Source of the DNA: Bdellovibrio sp. | GTDB lineage: Bacteria > Bdellovibrionota > Bdellovibrionia > Bdellovibrionales > Bdellovibrionaceae | Assembly: GCA_017745015.1 (NCBI GenBank) | Contig: JAGIAF010000219.1 | Coordinates: forward strand, 1-5,654 | Direction: 5' to 3' | DNA: 5,654 bases | Shown: positions 1 through 5,654 of the stretch, in pieces | How the letters are laid out: every line of letters begins with the position of its first letter | Numbering within the stretch: position 1 is the stretch's first letter | Made by a program: the position numbers and the translations under genes | The notes under the pieces: model-generated | Databases searched by the model: none | Told to the model about the DNA's origin: nothing | What the model saw: the letters and a program-made list of their open reading frames with translations, nothing else

Positions 1-2
1 GA

Positions 3-350
3 AAAGTTGTCGTCGTGGATTTCTGGGCATCCTGGTGTGAGCCCTGTAAAGAAGCGCTCCCCCACTACAATAAGTTGGCTGAAAAATACAAAGGCCAGGT
101 GATCTTCATCGGTATCAATGAAGATGATCGCACTCAAGACCGCGATAGTTTCTTGAAAAAGAATGTGGTGAATTTCCCGGTATTCGCGGATGATAAAAAG
201 AAGTTCGCAGACAGCTTTAAGGTTTTGGCATTGCCGACGCTTTACGTATTCGACAAAAACTTAAAGCCTGTGAGTTTTTACCGAGGGTTCGACGGTAAGA
301 AAACGCAGGCTTTAGAAGCCACTCTTCAAGAGCAGCTAAAAGCGAAATAG
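3..350 (+). CDS. TlpA/ResA-type thioredoxin-like protein, 3' part (5' end outside window)
   Basis: Thiol-disulfide oxidoreductase of the thioredoxin fold, probably acting in the periplasm. The frame is open to the left edge, and the first visible residues (KVVVVDFWASWCEPC) are the usual second strand plus active site. The start therefore lies upstream, and the GTG at 15 is an internal valine. The redox pair is C-E-P-C (codons 36-38 and 45-47), preceded by the conserved W. The cis-proline is in ALPT (codon 234-236). After it come the last strands and a C-terminal helix, so the fold is complete from the active site to the end. About 115 residues are visible; TlpA-like proteins usually carry a signal or anchor plus some 40 residues before this point. 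Such proteins typically reduce or reshuffle disulfides in exported proteins, for example in cytochrome c maturation. The substrate here is unknown. It converges on the pilus-type operon with 5 bases between stop codons, so it is not cotranscribed with it. Family is secure; subfamily less so. Confidence 0.9.
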   Translation, partial: KVVVVDFWASWCEPCKEALPHYNKLAEKYKGQVIFIGINEDDRTQDRDSFLKKNVVNFPVFADDKKKFADSFKVLALPTLYVFDKNLKPVSFYRGFDGKKTQALEATLQEQLKAK

Positions 351-367
351 CCGCTCTATTTTTGCGC
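342..367. terminator. Small palindrome spanning both convergent stop codons; possible weak bidirectional terminator
   Basis: AAATAG (345-350) and CTATTT (356-361) are perfect inverted repeats around the loop CCGCT. GCG (342-344) can add three pairs with CGC (365-367) across a 3-base bulge. The TAG stop of the + gene and the TAG stop of the - gene are both inside the stem. On the + strand a short T run (359-363) lies partly in the stem. The stem is short and AT-rich, so termination activity is uncertain; it may only reflect the two stop codons facing each other. Confidence 0.3.
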
Positions 368-1615
368 AACGGTCGCATTGTCTCTTGGAGACAACCAGAT
401 ATCCAGGATCTCTCCTGTTTTCATGCGGCCCTTGCTGTCCTTATACCAGAATTTCGCTTTTTCGCGAATCTCGGCATACTGGCCGATGCCCTGATAAGTC
501 GATTCATACTTCAACGAAATCTTTTGAAGTTTCAAAGAAGCGCGCACCATCTCATTCTTCTGAGAAATGCCATCGCCATTTTTATCGTTCCAAAGAACCA
601 GTTTCTTAAACTGCTTATCTTTGCGATCGATCACGCCGTCATGGTTGCTATCAAGCTCTTTTAAAGCTTCAAAGCCATTGCGAGTCTTTGCACCATCACC
701 AAACAATTCGTTTTTCTTTTCAATTTTACCCGAGTCATCGCGATCCAGAGCCAAGAACCAGCCTGGAGAGTTTGCTTCGGGCCAAGCAACTTTGCCGCCT
801 GGATTCAGAGGAAACTCGCTGATGTTGTCAAAACGTGGACGTTGTTCATCAAAGAATACCATCAATGGTGACCAGAAACCGCCGCAGAATCCTGTTTCAC
901 CTGGGAAGGAAACGAAGATCTCTACGATGGAGCGATCTGAAGACACATTGAATCCACCGATACTTGCTGTGACGTCACCGGTTTTACCCATGAACTCACC
1001 GCACTTGTAGGTTGGAATCTGTGAAGACCAGCCGTACTGACCATACACGGGACCACCGCTCTTACAGTCGATGACCTCTTGTCTGAATGAAGAAGCTCCT
1101 AAACTCACAGTCCCTTTGGTCATAGTGACCGTTCCTGTGGCATCGACGCTATAGTCTGTCGGAATTTTCGTTTTAAATTCAACGATATTTCCGTAAACAG
1201 CTGCGGTACCACCAGCAGAGATTGAGTACTTCGAAGTCGACATATTTTGAACCTTCCCAATGGCGCCTGTGCCATCTGGGCCGGCCACTTTGGATGGGTA
1301 CTCAGCATAAAGTTGGTATTCTTTCTCACCAACTTTCAAAATCAGCTTTGACTGAACCAAGGAAGACTGTGCCAGGGGATTTGAAACCGCTCTGAGATTC
1401 GTCGGAAAGCAAGAATTCACCAACTTCACCGTCATAGTGGAGCTTCCAGAGCGCGACACAGTTCCTGCCGCAGGAGCAGACACCACCGACTCCCCCGAAG
1501 TCACCGTATTTACGGACATCGGTACGTCTTTACTGACGGTCACCATGGAATCTTCGACGGCCCATACGCTACTCCCCCAGAGCAGCACCAAGACCGCATA
1601 TCTAAAGTTCTTCAT
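356..1615 (-). CDS. Secreted protein with C-terminal EF-hand-type calcium-binding module
   Basis: 419 residues. Residues 1-19 form a Sec signal peptide (MKNFRY, hydrophobic core, V-W-A before V20), so the protein is exported; no lipobox is seen. Residues about 20-280 match no family I can name and are rich in Ser, Thr, Gly and Val, likely beta structure. Mature cysteines are at 69, 184, 205 and 244, enough for two disulfides. Residues about 285-370 form a repeat module known from RTX-type and other secreted calcium proteins. Its parts are a loop starting DRDDSG (291) followed by NELFGD, then NGFEAL, a canonical loop DSNHDGVIDRKD (322-333), then LVLWNDKNGDG (339-349) opening a third loop that ends in E355. 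Loops 2 and 3 have ligands at positions 1, 3, 5 and 12; loop 1 has Asn at 12 and Glu at 13, so is less regular. The ATG at 1613-1615 is chosen for the signal peptide and a good Shine-Dalgarno. It is last in the pilin-type operon, 17 bases after the PilW/GspJ-like gene. Possible roles are adhesin or pilus-tip partner (inferred). Confidence 0.85.
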   Translation of the reverse strand: MKNFRYAVLVLLWGSSVWAVEDSMVTVSKDVPMSVNTVTSGESVVSAPAAGTVSRSGSSTMTVKLVNSCFPTNLRAVSNPLAQSSLVQSKLILKVGEKEYQLYAEYPSKVAGPDGTGAIGKVQNMSTSKYSISAGGTAAVYGNIVEFKTKIPTDYSVDATGTVTMTKGTVSLGASSFRQEVIDCKSGGPVYGQYGWSSQIPTYKCGEFMGKTGDVTASIGGFNVSSDRSIVEIFVSFPGETGFCGGFWSPLMVFFDEQRPRFDNISEFPLNPGGKVAWPEANSPGWFLALDRDDSGKIEKKNELFGDGAKTRNGFEALKELDSNHDGVIDRKDKQFKKLVLWNDKNGDGISQKNEMVRASLKLQKISLKYESTYQGIGQYAEIREKAKFWYKDSKGRMKTGEILDIWLSPRDNATVAQK

Positions 1616-1618
1616 ACG

Positions 1619-1627
1619 TCCCCCTTT
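1619..1627 (-). promoter_or_regulatory. Ribosome binding site of the secreted calcium-loop gene
   Basis: On the - strand the bases before the ATG read AAAGGGGGACGT. The purine run AAAGGGGGA ends 3 bases before the start, with its AAGGGG part about 5 to 6 bases away. It fills most of the 17-base gap after the upstream stop codon. This supports independent initiation for this gene, unlike the two coupled junctions upstream. Confidence 0.6.
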
Positions 1628-1632
1628 AGCAA

Positions 1633-2649
1633 CTAGAGTTCGTCAACCCTCTTTGCCTTCTCAACTTTAAAATAGATCATACGCTTTAATAATGAATCTC
1701 TTCTTAAAGTAAATTTGCCTACGCCGTCTGCTAACAACATTGGATTATCGAACTTGCCATTTCTGTAGGTGGCTTTATAAAGAAGCCCCGGAGCAATTTT
1801 AAATTCCTTGGCATTCTTCCTCGTATCCGGTTCCAGGTAATATTTAATGATATTCACAGCACGAACACGAACAATAGATTGCCCTCCACCGATGGAAGGA
1901 ACAGTTCTTAAAAAATTATCTAATGATGTAATTTGCGTCGTGCCATCTTTCGGATGAGTTGTATTAATAAATCCGGAGACTGAACTGTTGAGTGCCTGCA
2001 GTTCTGCCCCACCACCCGGAGCTACCGCACCTAGGTAAACAGGTGTACGAGGAGGAGTGAGCATATTAATGGCTCCCGCGACCACCGGGCGTATTTTCGC
2101 CGGCGTATCGTACATCAGGATAATTCCTTCTTTCCAAAACTCGGGATGCCCATAAATTTTACTAGTAACATGCTGTTGATTCAATTTTGCACTGAAGTCT
2201 ATCTTGGTAGCCGTATTCGCATCCGCACTACTATCGGCAACATTGTAAGCCCATACCGGGTCATACACCATGAGTGCGCCAGGAATGGTATTTTGGGCAA
2301 GAATATAAAACTCTTTCTTACCACCCGCCAAACTTAGAGTGACAATACGCTCGTTGGAACCGGTAATCGCGTTAGCTGGAACGTCGGGATAAAAATCAAA
2401 GAAACCATTGCCGCTATCATCTTTGATGCTCACAGTGTTATACGAAACATCCACACCACCGAAATCTTTAAAAATAATTCGTTCAGCCAAGTTCTGATCA
2501 ATAGAATCATCGAGCTTTTTAACGATAGAGTTTTGTTCTTTTGCGATATTCACTTGCGTGGAAACAATAACACCCGTAACGACAGCCATCAGGCCGACGC
2601 CAACAAGCAACTCAACGACTGTTAAACCTTTCTGATTCCCAATAATCAT
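1633..2649 (-). CDS. PilW/GspJ-like minor prepilin (type IV pilus or pseudopilus component)
   Basis: 338 residues. The N-terminus is a canonical class III prepilin signal: a short charged leader MIIGNQKG, cleavage after G8, then L+1 T V V E+5 followed by a hydrophobic helix to about residue 30. Glu+5 is the residue that pairs with the neighbouring subunit's N-terminus during assembly, and a prepilin peptidase would cut and methylate here. A long amphipathic helix (about 31-60) ends in ERIIFKDFGGVD, resembling the R/D-rich helix end of PilW and GspJ. The rest is a beta-rich globular domain ending in LLADGVGKFTLRR, like the 'dGV..l.v.y' region of PilW. It is larger than typical GspJ (about 200) and near PilW size. 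There are no cysteines. The ATG overlaps the preceding stop (ATGA) and is preceded by GGTGAG. It probably belongs to the initiating tip complex with the two genes before it; whether the machine is a pilus or a type II secretion system cannot be decided here. Confidence 0.8.
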   Translation of the reverse strand: MIIGNQKGLTVVELLVGVGLMAVVTGVIVSTQVNIAKEQNSIVKKLDDSIDQNLAERIIFKDFGGVDVSYNTVSIKDDSGNGFFDFYPDVPANAITGSNERIVTLSLAGGKKEFYILAQNTIPGALMVYDPVWAYNVADSSADANTATKIDFSAKLNQQHVTSKIYGHPEFWKEGIILMYDTPAKIRPVVAGAINMLTPPRTPVYLGAVAPGGGAELQALNSSVSGFINTTHPKDGTTQITSLDNFLRTVPSIGGGQSIVRVRAVNIIKYYLEPDTRKNAKEFKIAPGLLYKATYRNGKFDNPMLLADGVGKFTLRRDSLLKRMIYFKVEKAKRVDEL

Positions 2650-3095
2650 TTTGCACTCACCACAAATTTATAATCACGATAGGCTTCGTTATTCTTTTTC
2701 CAATCTTCATACGTCATACGCAACGTCACTAAGTACAAACCTCGGAACTGTTCATAAGGCTGAATGATATAGCCATAGGTGCCTTTGCACGTGTCACATT
2801 CACCCTTCTTAGTCACAATTCCGATATCCCAAGACATAGGCAAATTCTCAACTTTCAAATAGTCATCTGCCGCAGCTTGATTCACGTTAAAGTTCACCTG
2901 ATAGTTTTGCACACCCGCCTTGATGTTCTCTGAAATATCACTGACCTGACGATCCGTCGTTGAGGTTAGAAGACTGGCTTTTGAGATATTCCTCAAAGCC
3001 CCCATCCCTCCAGCGAAAGTCAGTCCCACAATGGAAATCAATCCAAGTGCAACCAGGGAATCTATGATAGTTTGACCTTTACTATTTCTGATCAT
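2646..3095 (-). CDS. Small prepilin-like protein (PilV/GspI position) with Asp at mature position 5
   Basis: 149 residues. Leader MIRNSKG, predicted prepilin peptidase cleavage after G7, then Q+1 T I I D+5 S L V A L and a hydrophobic helix to about residue 30. The layout is that of a type IV pilin or pseudopilin, but +5 is Asp, not the near-universal Glu. Residues 31-65 continue as an amphipathic helix. The rest is a small globular domain with a C-D-T-C pair (C100, C103) and a C-terminal strand (YKFVVSAK). Size and operon position, between a PilX-like and a PilW/GspJ-like gene, fit PilV or GspI, minor subunits of the tip complex. Both ends overlap neighbours by ATGA (start with the upstream stop at 3092-3095, stop with the downstream start at 2646-2649), pointing to coupled, near-equal synthesis. 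Prepilin-like nature is fairly sure; the exact subfamily is inferred from context. Confidence 0.75.
   Translation of the reverse strand: MIRNSKGQTIIDSLVALGLISIVGLTFAGGMGALRNISKASLLTSTTDRQVSDISENIKAGVQNYQVNFNVNQAAADDYLKVENLPMSWDIGIVTKKGECDTCKGTYGYIIQPYEQFRGLYLVTLRMTYEDWKKNNEAYRDYKFVVSAK
2656..2661 (-). promoter_or_regulatory. Ribosome binding site of the PilW/GspJ-like gene, inside the upstream coding end
   Basis: GGTGAG on the - strand lies 6 bases before the ATG at 2647-2649; GGTGA matches the distal half of the anti-Shine-Dalgarno complement AAGGAGGTGA. It is within the last codons of the upstream prepilin gene. With the ATGA overlap this suggests translational coupling. Confidence 0.45.
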
Positions 3096-5654
3096 AAGCC
3101 CGTCCCTTCACGAGACTGTTCAACGACGAAATATCGCACCAGACGTCGTTTACATGTTGGTGTCACAGCAACATTTCCATTAGCATCCGTTAGGAAACCA
3201 CAATCTGGATCCACGGATGTCCATTGGAATGGATCCGCTTTCGCTCTTAAACTAATGACGTTACAAGAAAGCCGATCCGCAGTTTCTTGAATCGATGGCT
3301 TGGGATGCCAAATCGGAGACGGCAATCTATCGCAATATGTGATATCCGCAGTGGAAATTGGTTTTAAGATCCCCGCTTTACGCAACTCTTGGGCTGCTTG
3401 CGGATGATAAATTGTACTCCATGTAATACCAGCCTTATAGGCTTCTGGTTCAATCACGAGGGACTTCACTATAAAAGTACCGATGATTCTGAGAGGTGTT
3501 GAACGAGCTTGAATGGTCAACTTGTCGCAAGTAAAAAATCCTGTAACTAATTTTGCATTCGGCTGAATCACACAGTTGCCAACAATAGAGCGAACCAAAA
3601 ATTTCGTCGAGCTTTCGGAGAAAATCAAATTATCTAAGACAGGATCATTCGCTACGGCATTATCATTACCTGCGAAGTTCCATGACTTGCGAGTTGAAGC
3701 AGCGAAGCTCGTACCCCAAGCCGCGCCACCGAACGATGAACTCATACCATCACGCATGGTTTCGCAAAGCTCAGCAAGCTCCGCTGAGTCGCGCCCCGTA
3801 AGAGCTGCTGACGTACCTGTCGCGGTAGAATTTAATGCCATACCATCGGGTGCGATAAGACTGCCGTTAGCATTAACGGTGTAGTTCAAATAACCCAACA
3901 AGTGCGTTGCACGCTCTGTTTCATCATCTAGCAATGAGCTACTATTCCAATAAGTTCCATCATAAGCTCTAAACTTAATCGACAAATTAGTAATTAGATT
4001 TCCGCTCGCATCGATAAGATTCTTCGCATTGGCAATGGAAATTTTAACGTCAATGCGATCAGCATAAGTACGTTTGCTATTCTTCCATACCGGCTCCAGA
4101 TCGACCGTAATTTTAGGAGGATTCGCCACCTGAGCTTGGTAGGACTCTAGCTTTGACTGCGATGCCGTCAGTTTCGTTGTAGCATCTGTAATCGCAGTGC
4201 CTGCATCAGGAATTTGTGTGTATGTCAAATCGCCGATCGTCTTATTTAAACTGCTGATGCGGTCATTTAATGTCGCGATAACTTCTGGATCTTGATAATC
4301 AACTTTAGGAGTCGTTGTTGTAGTGGTAGTGGGCGTAGTCGTAGTTGTCGTCGAAGCTCCCGTCGTCCCAGTTGTTCCGGAAGTTCCCGTTGAACCGGTG
4401 TCTGTCGAACCAGTTCCTGTACCCGTGGTCTCCGTAGTCTCCGTCGCTGCACCTGTTGTTCCGTCAGATTTAACTGGCTCCTCAACAGGCTTTACGGGTT
4501 TCGCTTCTTCAGCACTCAGTGCATTCTTAGCAGTTTTCAAAGACAACTTAGCCGTCGTTAAATCTGCCTTCAACGAGGTTTCCGTGGCTTTTGCAGTTGT
4601 TACCGCCATTTGATCTTTGTTTCTTGAATCAGTAAGGCTATTTAAATATGCGGTGGATCCAACTTGCGGTTGAATCGTGAGTTCACCATCCAAGTTCAGA
4701 TCTGAAGTCACTTCGCGGAATGTACCGGTGGAGCCCGAACCAGTCCCGTACAAGATAGCCACTTGAGCGATCGCGCCTTTAGTTTTTCCGTCCAAGTCAC
4801 GGTCCGCATCACCTTGATAGTATTTGCTTTTGCTAATAGCAGGAATGGTGTTTTCCTGAGCGGAGAAATAGTTATACTTAGTCAAGCCCACACGATATCT
4901 ATAGTTCGACAGCGCGTTTGTTTCGCTTCTATTTGTCATACTGCTGGAGAATTCGGATTTACCCATCTCCTTCACGTTCGAAGTGTTATTAATATAATCA
5001 GAGCAGTCCGCCGCATCCTTGGCACTGACCGCGACACCGGCTACTTGACCAGAGAACACATCCAGGCCCGCATCTCTGGAACCATCGTTCTCTATACCTC
5101 TTAAAAACCCACCGAAGACATTACTGTCTGTCCAGAAGCGATCCGACATACCACCCGCTGAAACCGGTACATACTGTTTACCGCCTGGATCAAGAATCCA
5201 ACCATTCCCCATGTACACGCGGTCAGCAAAGGTCACAGGAGTATAACTTGAGCTATCCTTATCTCCAGTATCATAGGGAAGATAGATATCTTGATTCACA
5301 AAGACAGGGCTGGTGAAGACCAAGCCTTGCCCCGTGCCGAAAGTTTTTTTATTAGCAAACTTATGGAAGTAAACGTCGCCCTTGCTCGCCGTCGTACTTC
5401 CGGGTAGTTCTAAGTGAAGATCTCGTGCGACAAGAAGAGCAAAGGAACCCACTTCGCGTGGATAGATTGCAATTTGCGATCGAACTCGGAGGTCATCATT
5501 TCCAATTCGGATGACGTTGCTACCATTATCCAAAAGAGACACGACGACGGATATGTACACTTCTCGTCCAGCTTTCGGTAAAGAGGCTTCAACATCTTTG
5601 GGACGCAATAGCTCAACTTTTATTGTATTAACATCAATTTGCGCTCCAGTATGT
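3092..5654 (-). CDS. Large PilX-like pilus-assembly/surface protein, 5' end outside window
   Basis: At least 853 residues are visible, numbered here from the first in-frame codon at 5651-5653. The frame is open to the right edge (HTGAQIDVNT...), so the TTG at 5606-5608 is an internal Leu and any signal or pilin helix is missing. Residues about 1-75 are beta-rich and lead to SFALLVARDLHLEL. Next come repeating short strands (SKGDVYF, GLVFTSPVFVNQDIYL, VTFADRVYMGNGWI), as in PilX-like proteins where 'G.v.s.g.i.i' rungs follow an 'fALfa.gdl' motif. Calcium-type loops DRDLDG (284-289) and DLNLDG (318-323) follow. Residues about 349-510 hold heptad-patterned helices split by a Thr-rich linker (386-449). 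The C-terminal part has strand-rung segments (LVTGFF, DKLTIQ, LRIIGTFIVKSLVIE) resembling a beta-solenoid, and 7 of the 8 visible cysteines (217, 630, 694, 709, 774, 797, 818, 834). First in the visible operon, it overlaps the small prepilin gene by ATGA. Usual PilX is under 200 residues and GspK about 330, so this is very large. A non-pilin adhesin is the main alternative. Confidence 0.7.
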   Translation of the reverse strand, partial: HTGAQIDVNTIKVELLRPKDVEASLPKAGREVYISVVVSLLDNGSNVIRIGNDDLRVRSQIAIYPREVGSFALLVARDLHLELPGSTTASKGDVYFHKFANKKTFGTGQGLVFTSPVFVNQDIYLPYDTGDKDSSSYTPVTFADRVYMGNGWILDPGGKQYVPVSAGGMSDRFWTDSNVFGGFLRGIENDGSRDAGLDVFSGQVAGVAVSAKDAADCSDYINNTSNVKEMGKSEFSSSMTNRSETNALSNYRYRVGLTKYNYFSAQENTIPAISKSKYYQGDADRDLDGKTKGAIAQVAILYGTGSGSTGTFREVTSDLNLDGELTIQPQVGSTAYLNSLTDSRNKDQMAVTTAKATETSLKADLTTAKLSLKTAKNALSAEEAKPVKPVEEPVKSDGTTGAATETTETTGTGTGSTDTGSTGTSGTTGTTGASTTTTTTPTTTTTTTPKVDYQDPEVIATLNDRISSLNKTIGDLTYTQIPDAGTAITDATTKLTASQSKLESYQAQVANPPKITVDLEPVWKNSKRTYADRIDVKISIANAKNLIDASGNLITNLSIKFRAYDGTYWNSSSLLDDETERATHLLGYLNYTVNANGSLIAPDGMALNSTATGTSAALTGRDSAELAELCETMRDGMSSSFGGAAWGTSFAASTRKSWNFAGNDNAVANDPVLDNLIFSESSTKFLVRSIVGNCVIQPNAKLVTGFFTCDKLTIQARSTPLRIIGTFIVKSLVIEPEAYKAGITWSTIYHPQAAQELRKAGILKPISTADITYCDRLPSPIWHPKPSIQETADRLSCNVISLRAKADPFQWTSVDPDCGFLTDANGNVAVTPTCKRRLVRYFVVEQSREGTGL
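3103..3108 (-). promoter_or_regulatory. Ribosome binding site of the small prepilin gene
   Basis: AAGGGA on the - strand sits 7 bases before the ATG at 3093-3095, within the last codons of the large upstream gene. Spacing is near optimal and supports this start, which also gives a correct short prepilin leader. Confidence 0.5.
4124..4294 (-). other. Predicted coiled-coil arm 2 in the large PilX-like protein
   Basis: After the linker, visible residues 462, 466, 469, 473 and 476 (L, I, L, I, L) show a 4-3-4-3 spacing. A Pro-containing break (TQIPDAG) follows. A second run then has I488, A491, L495, S498, L502, Y505, V509, again heptad spaced, and ends at NPP. It could pack back against arm 1 as a hairpin with the Thr-rich linker at its tip, or form an oligomeric stalk. 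Confidence 0.5.
4307..4498 (-). repeat. Low-complexity Thr/Gly/Ser-rich linker coding region with poly-Thr tracts
   Basis: About 64 codons inside the large gene (its visible residues 386-449). The segment starts with a Pro/Val/Glu/Lys part, passes through Thr-Gly and Thr-Gly-Ser patterns, and ends with six Thr, Pro, seven Thr, Pro. The Thr codons are mixed (ACG, ACA, ACT, ACC), so it is repetitive in protein but not a clean nucleotide microsatellite. It joins two predicted helical arms and is probably disordered and extended. Being a triplet repeat, length changes would keep the frame. Thr/Ser density makes O-glycosylation conceivable, but nothing in the window shows it. Confidence 0.8.
4502..4627 (-). 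other. Predicted coiled-coil arm 1 in the large PilX-like protein
   Basis: Visible residues about 343-384 have hydrophobic or small residues spaced 3-4-3-4: V351, A354, (E358), L361, L365, A368, L372, A375, L379, with Lys/Thr/Asp/Glu between. It ends in an Ala/Glu/Lys-rich stretch just before the Thr-rich linker. Called by eye; a coiled-coil predictor is needed to fix its limits. Confidence 0.55.

Noticed and set aside
15..17. GTG as start codon of the thioredoxin-like gene
   Set aside because: It falls in the middle of the conserved strand before the WCxxC site, and in-frame codons continue upstream to the edge.
567..1010. + strand 147-codon open frame
   Set aside because: Antisense to the secreted calcium-loop gene, whose signal peptide and calcium motifs are clear. 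The translated product is Ser/Pro-rich without recognisable features.
1641..1646. TTGACG on the - strand as a -35 box before the secreted gene
   Set aside because: At the usual 17-base spacing the sequence is the G-rich ribosome binding site, with no -10-like element. The gene is better explained as part of the operon.
4307..4351. Poly-Thr tract as a phase-variation microsatellite
   Set aside because: The Thr codons are mixed at the third base, so no long identical repeat unit exists for slippage. As triplets they would not switch the frame.
4323..4613. + strand 96-codon Val-rich open frame
   Set aside because: It is the antisense shadow of the Thr-rich linker (ACN codons read as GTN/GTC). 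It has no Shine-Dalgarno or plausible fold and lies inside a clear gene on the other strand.
4763..5104. + strand 113-codon open frame
   Set aside because: Antisense to the large PilX-like gene; no family signal and no ribosome binding site context that I can support.
5606..5608. TTG as start codon of the large gene
   Set aside because: The reading frame continues without a stop to the window edge with protein-like sequence, and starting here would leave no signal or pilin helix. The true start is outside.

Overview
This window is fully coding and bacterial. It holds the 3' end of a thioredoxin-like gene on the + strand (to 350). Facing it on the - strand is an operon-like block of four genes that fills the rest (5654 down to 356). 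The extracytoplasmic thioredoxin, the degenerate prepilin leaders, the very large PilX-like protein and the secreted calcium-loop protein suggest a Gram-negative predatory or delta-proteobacterial lineage, most likely a Bdellovibrio-like member of Bdellovibrionota. That assignment comes from family style and is not proven; no marker gene is present.

Layout in the direction of - strand transcription: (1) a large protein open at the window edge (5654 to 3092, at least 853 residues). It looks like a PilX-type pilus-assembly protein with a helical coiled-coil section, a Thr/Gly/Ser-rich linker and two DxDxDG / DxNxDG loops. (2) A 149-residue prepilin-like protein (3095 to 2646). (3) A 338-residue PilW/GspJ-like prepilin (2649 to 1633). 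(4) A 419-residue Sec-secreted protein with a C-terminal EF-hand-type calcium module (1615 to 356). The first two junctions are 4-base ATGA stop/start overlaps and the third is a 17-base gap carrying a strong Shine-Dalgarno sequence, so the block reads as one transcription unit. The two convergent gene ends are 5 bases apart and share a small palindrome containing both stop codons.

Working model (inference): the three pilin-related proteins correspond to the PilV/PilW/PilX (or GspI/GspJ/GspK) minor-pilin set that primes a type IV pilus or type II secretion pseudopilus and sits at its tip. The secreted calcium-loop protein takes the place in the operon where PilY1, the calcium-binding tip adhesin, is usually found. 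No RNA genes, mobile elements or CRISPR arrays were seen, and no gene-free stretch longer than 17 bases exists. The operon promoter must lie beyond base 5654.
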